Below, piece by piece: positions 58,418-64,000 of a DNA stretch of 64,000 nucleotides. The stretch spans positions 2,852,001 through 2,916,000 of the forward strand of contig NZ_JAPEMT010000002.1 in NCBI RefSeq assembly GCF_026342435.1, in the 5' to 3' direction. Position 1 is the stretch's first letter. Every line of letters begins with the position of its first letter. The notes under the pieces are model-generated. The model was not told the DNA's origin. It worked only from the letters and a program-made list of their open reading frames with translations, and did no database searches. The DNA is from Streptomyces sp. NBC_00237 (GTDB lineage Bacteria > Actinomycetota > Actinomycetes > Streptomycetales > Streptomycetaceae). Both the position numbers and the translations under genes were made by a program.

Positions 58418-59224
58418 ATGCCCTCCGCCAGGACCGCACCCCCGGCCGTCACCGTCGTCACCCCCACCAAGGGGCGACCGCACCTGCTGACCCGCGCACT
58501 CGCCTCGGTCGCCCGCCAGGAAGGCGTCGCCGTCCAGCACGTGGTGGTCGGCGACGACTGCCCCCACCTGGCCGACCCCGAGGCGCTGCGCACACTCCGC
58601 GCGCGCTTCCCGCACGCCGAGTTCCTCAACGTGACGCCCGACGCGTTCCCGGACCTGCCGTCGGACTACCTGCCCGCCCGGCTCTCCCGTCTCCGCAATC
58701 TCGGCATCGTCCGCGCACACGGCGATTACGTCGCCCACCTCGACGACGACAACGCCTACCACCCCGACCACCTGCGCACCCTGGTGGCCGCGCTCGAAGC
58801 CGACGAGGAGTCCGAAGTCGCCTACAGCTGGCGGCACTTGCGCCAGAGCGACGGCTCCGACTTCGTACCCGACGGCGAAGACCCCTGGCATCCCGTCCCG
58901 GGCAGACGCGCCGCCTCCTACGCCACCCTGGTCGAGCAGGGCGTCTTCGTGCCGGGGTCGGCGGTGGTGCGCGACGCCATGCGCGTGGTGGACGGCAGGA
59001 CCCTGAGCCGCGTGGACACGAACGAACTCCTGGTCCGCCGCGACACCCACCGCCGCATCCCCTTCCCCACCGATTTCTCCGTCTGGCAGCGCATCCTGGA
59101 GACCACCGAGGACATGGCCTTCTGCCAGGCCCTCCAGCAGCACGGCACGGTGTCGGTGTGCAGCGAACGGGCCACCGTGGACTACTACATGGGCGGCTAC
59201 TCCAACGCCGCCGCACTCACCTGA
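58418..59224 (+). CDS. Family 2 glycosyltransferase
   Basis: The 268-residue protein has a GT-A fold: VTVVTPTKGRPHLLTRALAS at the start, VVGDDCP, and the metal motif in HLDDDNAYHPDHLRTLV. It lacks membrane segments, so it is cytoplasmic, and ends with VDYYMGGYSNAAALT. It would transfer a nucleotide-activated sugar to the pathway product; the UXS-like gene could supply a pentose. ATG 58418 follows AGGAGA, 32 bases after the KAS stop, making it the last gene of the operon. Convergent with hemB, 18 bases apart. Confidence 0.88.
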   Translation: MPSARTAPPAVTVVTPTKGRPHLLTRALASVARQEGVAVQHVVVGDDCPHLADPEALRTLRARFPHAEFLNVTPDAFPDLPSDYLPARLSRLRNLGIVRAHGDYVAHLDDDNAYHPDHLRTLVAALEADEESEVAYSWRHLRQSDGSDFVPDGEDPWHPVPGRRAASYATLVEQGVFVPGSAVVRDAMRVVDGRTLSRVDTNELLVRRDTHRRIPFPTDFSVWQRILETTEDMAFCQALQQHGTVSVCSERATVDYYMGGYSNAAALT

Positions 59225-59242
59225 GATCCCGCGTCACGTCCG

Positions 59243-60235
59243 CTACCGGAGCATCCGCGCCGCCTCCACCGCCCAGTACGTCAGGATCATCTGGGCCCCG
59301 GCCCGCTTGATCCCGGTCAGGGTCTCCGTGATCGCCCGGTCCCGCTCGATCCAGCCCTTCTCGGCCGCCGCCTCGACCATCGCGTACTCGCCGCTGATCT
59401 GGTAGGCGGCCACGGGCACGTCCACACCCTCCGCGACCTTCGCCAGGATGTCGAGGTAGGGACCGGCGGGCTTGACCATCACCATGTCCGCGCCCTCCGC
59501 CAGGTCGAGCGCCAACTCCCGCAGGGACTCCCGGGAGTTGGCCGGGTCCTGCTGGTACGTCTTGCGGTCGCCCTGGAGCGACGACCCGACGGCCTCCCGG
59601 AACGGCCCGTAGAAGGCGCTCGAATACTTCGCCGTGTACGCGAGGATCGACACGTCCTCGCGCCCGATCCCGTCCAACGCGTCTCGGATGAGACCGACCT
59701 GACCGTCCATCATCCCGCTCGGCCCGACCACATGGGCGCCCGCGTCCGCCTGGACCTGGGCCATCTCGGCGTACCGCTCCAGGGTGGCGTCGTTGTCGAC
59801 CCGCCCCTGCGCGTCCAGCACGCCGCAGTGACCGTGGTCGGTGAACTCGTCCAGACACAGGTCGGACATCACCACCAGGTCGTCCCCGACCTCCTCGCGC
59901 ACCGCGCGCAGCGCGACCTGAAGGATGCCGTCCGGGTCGGTACCCGCCGTTCCGGCCGCATCCTTGTTCTCGTCGGCGGGCACACCGAAGAGCATGATTC
60001 CGGAGACTCCGGCGTCCACCGCCTCGGCCGCCGCCTTCCGCAGGGTGTCCAGCGTGTGCTGGTACACCCCCGGCATGGCGGAGATCGCCACGGGCTCGCT
60101 GATCCCCTCCCGTACGAAGGCGGGCAGGATCAGGTCGGCCGGGTGCAGTCGCGTCTCCGCCACCATGCGCCGCATCGCGGGAGTGGTCCGCAGCCGTCGC
60201 GGGCGGGCTCCGGGAAAGGATCCATACACAGTCAT
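59243..60235 (-). CDS. hemB: Porphobilinogen synthase (5-aminolevulinate dehydratase)
   Basis: The 330-residue protein has the HemB hallmarks: the metal site DLCLDEFTDHGHCGVLD, the substrate lysine region LAYTAKYSSAFYGPFREAVG, and the Schiff-base lysine in MVMVKPAGPYLDILAK. Two 5-aminolevulinate molecules condense to porphobilinogen. The second and third metal cysteines of zinc enzymes are partly present (DLCLDE, HGHCG). Upstream on the same strand are hemD and hemC beyond a divergent regulator, so it has its own promoter at 60236-60419. Confidence 0.97.
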   Translation of the reverse strand: MTVYGSFPGARPRRLRTTPAMRRMVAETRLHPADLILPAFVREGISEPVAISAMPGVYQHTLDTLRKAAAEAVDAGVSGIMLFGVPADENKDAAGTAGTDPDGILQVALRAVREEVGDDLVVMSDLCLDEFTDHGHCGVLDAQGRVDNDATLERYAEMAQVQADAGAHVVGPSGMMDGQVGLIRDALDGIGREDVSILAYTAKYSSAFYGPFREAVGSSLQGDRKTYQQDPANSRESLRELALDLAEGADMVMVKPAGPYLDILAKVAEGVDVPVAAYQISGEYAMVEAAAEKGWIERDRAITETLTGIKRAGAQMILTYWAVEAARMLR

Positions 60236-60419
60236 ACGCCCACGCTACGCCCGCCCCGCAGCCCCCTTTGCCGACACCGTGCCGGTCCCCGCACGGCCCG
60301 GCACCACGCCCCGGGTAGCCGCCGCCACCGCCCCGTGTGGTGAGCTGGAAGGCCGTACCGCACCGGCCCCCGCACCACCCCCGACCCGACCGACCGCCCC
60401 CGACCCGAAGGGACACCCT

Positions 60420-61301
60420 GTGACGGACCGGCTCGACCCGCCGCACCACTCGGAACAGGCGGAGCCCACCGAACTCGACCGCCTGCGGTCCGAACTCCGC
60501 CACCTGCGCGCCCGCGCCCACACCCACCCGCTGATCTCGCAGGCCCAGGGCATCCTCCAGGAGCGCTACCACCTCCCCGACGGGGAATCCGCGTTCGCCC
60601 TGCTCCAGCGCGCCTCCCAGCAGCACAACATCCGGCTGCGGCTGCTGGTCGAGGCGGTCGTACGCACCCCGCCGCCGGACTCCCCGGCCGACGGCGCGCT
60701 GTGGTTCCCGCGCCGGGCCCGGCTGCCCGCCCCGCCGCTGACCTTCGAGTCGGCCCCACGCGGCAACGGCGAAGGCCCCCACCAGGGACCCGTGCTGCGC
60801 GCGGTGCTCAGTCAGCTGCTCGCCGTCACCGACACCCGGATGGGCAACGTGCAGCTCCCCGACCGGGTGCGCGGCGGGCTGCGCCTGGAGCAGCACACCG
60901 GGCTGTCCGAGGACTTCGTCGACTTCTTCGCGCACGTCGGCGACGACGGCACCGCCTGCTCGCTGGCCGCCCGCGACGTCACCCTGGTCACCGTCGAGGA
61001 CGTGGAGTCCGACCCCGTCTTCGACGAGGCGTCCCGCCGGGCCGTCCTGGCGGCGGGCGCCGTCGCCGTGCACAGCGTGCCCCTCACCAACGCCGCCGGG
61101 GTCTGCGTCGGCATGATGTCCGCACACCCCGACCGCAGGGTGCGCACCCTCACCGAGGCCCAGCGCACGGCGCTCGGCGACCTCGGCTCGCAGGCGGGCC
61201 GGTGGCTCGCCTGGTACAACCGCACGGTCCTCCTCGACGCCCTGGAGCACCTGCACGCCCTGGGCGTCCGCCACCGGGGCTCGGCCGCCAGACGCCGCTG
61301 A
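60420..61301 (+). CDS. ANTAR-GAF regulator with reversed domain order
   Basis: The 293-residue protein has an ANTAR-like RNA-binding module at the N-terminus (residues about 20-82: HTHPLISQAQGILQERYHLP, then AFALLQRASQQHNIRLRLLV). A GAF-like sensor domain follows at about 115-275 (LLAVTDTRMGNVQLPDRVRG, LRLEQHTGLSEDFVDFFAHV, SVPLTNAAGVCVGMMSAHP). In most actinobacterial proteins GAF precedes ANTAR. Start GTG 60420 follows AAGGGACACCCT. Its place between heme genes suggests a sensing role, but this is inference. Convergent with hemD. Confidence 0.82.
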   Translation: MTDRLDPPHHSEQAEPTELDRLRSELRHLRARAHTHPLISQAQGILQERYHLPDGESAFALLQRASQQHNIRLRLLVEAVVRTPPPDSPADGALWFPRRARLPAPPLTFESAPRGNGEGPHQGPVLRAVLSQLLAVTDTRMGNVQLPDRVRGGLRLEQHTGLSEDFVDFFAHVGDDGTACSLAARDVTLVTVEDVESDPVFDEASRRAVLAAGAVAVHSVPLTNAAGVCVGMMSAHPDRRVRTLTEAQRTALGDLGSQAGRWLAWYNRTVLLDALEHLHALGVRHRGSAARRR

Positions 61302-61330
61302 CCCGGCCCTCTACCCACGGAGCACGCGAA

Positions 61331-61364
61331 GGGCGGGCCGGGGAATCGATTCCCCGGCCCGCCC
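61331..61364. terminator. 34-base perfect palindrome between convergent genes
   Basis: The 34 bases 61331-61364 read the same on both strands (arms of 17 around ATCGAT), 29 bases after the regulator stop and 44 bases beyond the hemD stop. It is probably a bidirectional terminator with virtually no loop. Confidence 0.85.
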
Positions 61365-61408
61365 TCACACGGAAACCACGCGCGTCACGCACGCGGAAGC
61401 CACGCGCG

Positions 61409-63106
61409 TCACGTCGTACGCCGCCTCCGCGACCCCGGCCGCCGCTCACTCGGCCGCGCCACGTGCTCGCCCGCCTCCAGCGCCGCCGCCCGGCGCGCCG
61501 CACCGAACTCCGCCAGCGCCTCCGCCAGCCGCGAGACCGACGGCTCCGGCGACAGGACGTCCACCCGCAGCCCGTGCTCCTCGGCGGTCTTGGCCGTCGC
61601 CGGACCGATGCACGCGATCACGGTCACGTTGTGCGGCTTGCCCGCGATGCCGACCAGGTTGCGCACGGTCGAGGACGACGTGAAGAGAACGGCGTCGAAG
61701 CCACCCCCCTTGATCGCCTCCCGGGTGTCCGCCGGCGGCGGCGAGGCCCGCACCGTCCGGTAGGCGGTGACGTCGTCGACCTCCCAGCCGAGCTCGATCA
61801 GGCCCGCGACCAGCGTCTCCGTCGCGATGTCCGCCCTCGGCAGGAACACCCGGTCGATCGGGTCGAAGACCGGGTCGTACGGCGGCCAGTCCTCAAGGAG
61901 TCCGGCCGCGGACTGCTCCCCGCTCGGCACCAGATCCGGCTTCACGCCGAACTCCACCAGCGAGGCGGCCGTCTGCTCGCCCACCGCCGCGACCTTGATC
62001 CCGGCGAAGGCCCGCGCGTCGAGCCCGTACTCCTCGAACTTCTCCCGCACCGCCTTGACGGCGTTCACCGAGGTGAAGGCGATCCACTCGTACCGTCCGG
62101 TGACGAGGCCCTTCACCGCCCGCTCCATCTGCTGCGGAGTGCGCGGCGGCTCGACGGCGATCGTCGGCACCTCGTGCGGCACGGCGCCGTACGAGCGCAG
62201 CTGGTCGGAGAGCGACGCCGCCTGCTCCTTCGTGCGCGGTACGAGCACCCGCCACCCGAAGAGCGGCTTCGACTCGAACCACGAGAGCTGGTCGCGCTGG
62301 GCAGCGGCACTGCGCTCGCCGACCACGGCTATGACGGGCTGGTGGCCCTCCGGGGAGGGGAGCACCTTCGCCTGCTTCAGCACCTGGGCGACGGTGCCGA
62401 GCGTGGCGTTCCACGTCCGCTGCCGCGTCGTCGTACCGGCGACGGTGACCGTCATCGGCGTATCGGGCTTGCGCCCCGCCGAGACCAGCTCACCGGCGGC
62501 CGCCGCGACCGAGTCGAGCGTCGTCGACACGACAGCGGTCGCGTCCGAGGAGCCCACCTCGCTCCAGCACCGCTCGTCGGCCGTACGGGCGTCCACGAAG
62601 CGCACGTCCGCACCCTGCGCGTCCCGCAGCGGCACGCCCGCGTACGCGGGCACGCCGACCGCGGCGGCGACGCCGGGAACGACCTCGAAGGCGACGCCCT
62701 CGGCGGCGCACGCGAGCATCTCCTCGCCCGCGTTGCCGTCGAGCCCGGGGTCGCCGGAGACCGCACGGACGACCCGCTTGCCGCCGCGCGCAGCCTCCAT
62801 GACAAGATTGACCACGACCTTGGACGACATCGGCGTCCGGATCGCAGACGTGCCCGAAGTTACTGACGAGTCGTCAACTACGGCCAGTTGAGGCGTACTT
62901 ACGCCCGACTTGGCATGAGCACGTACGACGTCGAGCACTGCGGGCTCGGCGATCAGTACGTCCGCGCTCGCCAGCGCCTCGACGGCGCGCAGAGTCAGCA
63001 GGCCCGGATCACCGGGACCGGCGCCGAGGAAAGTGACGTGCCCGGGTGCAGGGAACCCCGACGAAGCTGAGGACGCCGAGGATGCGGGTGTGGTGGTGGG
63101 GCTCAA
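61409..63106 (-). CDS. hemD: Fused uroporphyrinogen-III methyltransferase / uroporphyrinogen-III synthase
   Basis: The 565-residue protein joins an SUMT-like methyltransferase region (VTFLGAGPGDPGLLTLRAVE, RAVSGDPGL, VVPGVAAAVGVPAYAGVPLR; residues about 23-260) to a HemD region (FGWRVLVPRTKEQAASLSDQ ... FTSVNAVKAV ... FTSSSTVRNLVG; about 285-540). This fusion is usual in Streptomyces. It closes and inverts hydroxymethylbilane to uroporphyrinogen III and may methylate it. The basic C-terminal tail (RPSERRPGSRRRRTT) is extra. Start is TTG 63106, overlapping the hemC stop (TTGA), so it is translated only after hemC. Confidence 0.93.
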   Translation of the reverse strand: MSPTTTPASSASSASSGFPAPGHVTFLGAGPGDPGLLTLRAVEALASADVLIAEPAVLDVVRAHAKSGVSTPQLAVVDDSSVTSGTSAIRTPMSSKVVVNLVMEAARGGKRVVRAVSGDPGLDGNAGEEMLACAAEGVAFEVVPGVAAAVGVPAYAGVPLRDAQGADVRFVDARTADERCWSEVGSSDATAVVSTTLDSVAAAAGELVSAGRKPDTPMTVTVAGTTTRQRTWNATLGTVAQVLKQAKVLPSPEGHQPVIAVVGERSAAAQRDQLSWFESKPLFGWRVLVPRTKEQAASLSDQLRSYGAVPHEVPTIAVEPPRTPQQMERAVKGLVTGRYEWIAFTSVNAVKAVREKFEEYGLDARAFAGIKVAAVGEQTAASLVEFGVKPDLVPSGEQSAAGLLEDWPPYDPVFDPIDRVFLPRADIATETLVAGLIELGWEVDDVTAYRTVRASPPPADTREAIKGGGFDAVLFTSSSTVRNLVGIAGKPHNVTVIACIGPATAKTAEEHGLRVDVLSPEPSVSRLAEALAEFGAARRAAALEAGEHVARPSERRPGSRRRRTT

Positions 63107-64000
63107 AGTGCTCGCTCCCCCATAAGACCGGCCGCACCCTTGGCGAGCATCTCCGACGCGAGTTCGCGCCCGAGAGCCTCCGCGGCGTGGTGCGACGTGG
63201 GTACGGGACCGGTAGTGGACAGCTGCACCAGCTCGGTGCCGTCGGTCGAGCCGACGACGCCGCGCAGGCGCATTTGATTGACAATCTGCCCGTCAACCAA
63301 GAAGTCGGCCAGGGCTCCCACGGGAGCACTGCAACCGGCCTCCAGGGCGGCGAGCAGGGCACGCTCGGCCGTCACGGCGAACCGCGTGTGCGGGTCGTCG
63401 AGCTCGGCGAGCTGGGCCGCGAGGTCGGCATTGACTGCCGCGCACTCGATGGCCAGTGCCCCCTGACCGGGGGCGGGCAGGCACACGTCGGTGTCCAGGA
63501 ACTCGGACACCTCCTCGACCCTGCCGATACGGCGCAGTCCGGCAGCGGCGAGAACCACCGCGTCCAGCTCACCGTTTCGTACGTATCCGACCCGGGTGTC
63601 GATGTTCCCCCGGATCGGCACAGTCTCGATCTTCATCCCGTGGCTACGGGCGTACGCGTTCAGCTGCGCCATCCGGCGCGGCGAACCGGTACCGATCCGC
63701 GCCCCCTCGGGCAGCTCGGCGAAGGTCAGCCCGTCACGCGCCACGAGAACGTCACGCGGGTCCTCCCGCACGGGCACGGCGGCCAGCGCCAGCTCGTCGG
63801 GCTGCGCGGTCGGCAGGTCCTTCAGCGAGTGCACGGCGAAGTCCACCTCGCCGCGCAGCAGCGCGTCGCGCAGCGCGGTGACGAAGACGCCGGTGCCGCC
63901 GATCTGGGCGAGCTGTTCCTTCGACACGTCGCCGTAGGTGGTGATCTCCACCAACTCCACCTCGCGGCCGGTGAGTTCACGCACCCACGTCGCGACGTGG
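63103..64000 (-). CDS. hemC: Hydroxymethylbilane synthase (porphobilinogen deaminase), N-terminus cut off
   Basis: The reading frame enters at the right edge in the middle of the N-terminal domain (HVATWVRELTGREVELVEI) and runs to the TGA at 63103. Key segments are present: VHSLKDLP, RIGTGSPRRMAQLNA, VPIRGNIDTRVG and the cofactor cysteine in EAGCSAPVGAL. The enzyme joins four porphobilinogens on a covalently bound dipyrromethane cofactor. Only about 20-30 residues are missing at the N-terminus. It overlaps hemD and is upstream of it in one leftward transcript. Confidence 0.96.
   Translation of the reverse strand, partial: HVATWVRELTGREVELVEITTYGDVSKEQLAQIGGTGVFVTALRDALLRGEVDFAVHSLKDLPTAQPDELALAAVPVREDPRDVLVARDGLTFAELPEGARIGTGSPRRMAQLNAYARSHGMKIETVPIRGNIDTRVGYVRNGELDAVVLAAAGLRRIGRVEEVSEFLDTDVCLPAPGQGALAIECAAVNADLAAQLAELDDPHTRFAVTAERALLAALEAGCSAPVGALADFLVDGQIVNQMRLRGVVGSTDGTELVQLSTTGPVPTSHHAAEALGRELASEMLAKGAAGLMGERAL

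Overview
The window is high-GC chromosomal DNA from an actinomycete, almost certainly Streptomyces. The evidence is: GTG/TTG starts and 4-base stop/start overlaps in most operons; futalosine-type menaquinone genes; the ResA/CcdA/ResB/CcsB cytochrome c maturation set; class I LysS; fused HemD; HTH/DUF397 pairs; and Streptomyces-typical dispersed intergenic repeats. No rRNA, tRNA, CRISPR array or insertion sequence was seen.

Layout. 0-3.5 kb: end of a UbiX-like flavin prenyltransferase, a rhomboid protease, then a UbiA prenyltransferase and UbiD decarboxylase (mqnP/mqnL type). 3.6-8.2 kb: small membrane and lipoprotein genes, DUF4291, an RsbW-like ATPase and an HTH + DUF397 pair. 8.4-16.9 kb: a leftward block running hemL, histidine phosphatase, a TAT-type polysaccharide deacetylase-like lipoprotein, then resA, ccdA, resB, ccsB. 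17-33.3 kb: ordinary chromosomal genes (CorA, GT-C glycosyltransferase, Mut7-C protein, ThrE exporter, FAD monooxygenase, YnfA, SDR, pentapeptide protein, RtcB, two lipoproteins, DUF2637 protein). 33.3-33.9 kb: gene-free and repeat-rich. 34-40.6 kb: divergent lysS and argS, a membrane-anchored HTH protein, a DUF4232 lipoprotein and a small hypothetical gene. 59.2-64 kb: hemB, an ANTAR-GAF regulator, hemD and hemC (cut by the window edge).

Between the lysS/argS block and hemB lies the most interesting part, a biosynthetic cluster at about 40.9-59.2 kb. It contains a 61-residue peptide gene followed by a hairpin; an R2-type diiron protein; an MFS exporter; a BtrH-like cysteine acyltransferase/peptidase; LuxR and AraC regulators; a 54-residue exported peptide; a double-GNAT protein; a nucleotide-sugar dehydratase/decarboxylase; an FkbH enzyme with an extra N-terminal domain; and a tightly overlapping rightward operon of aldehyde dehydrogenase, a half-size Cys-to-Gln ketosynthase-like protein, a TPP enzyme with Gln at the usual Glu position, an AMP-forming ligase, an intact ketosynthase and a family 2 glycosyltransferase. 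No conventional acyl carrier protein is visible, although FkbH, ligase and ketosynthase would normally need one. I do not recognise this gene set as a described pathway. It could be an unusual carrier-independent acyl/acyloin glycoside pathway, or a hybrid in which the small peptide is the substrate or scaffold.

Two genome-scale notes. Several coding sequences of the cluster carry in-frame short tandem repeats in linkers or tails. And the juxtaposition of the menaquinone/resABC/hemL block with lysS/argS/hemC differs from the order I remember for S. coelicolor, in a way that fits one inversion across the replication origin with its endpoint in or near the repeat-rich gap at 33.3-33.9 kb.
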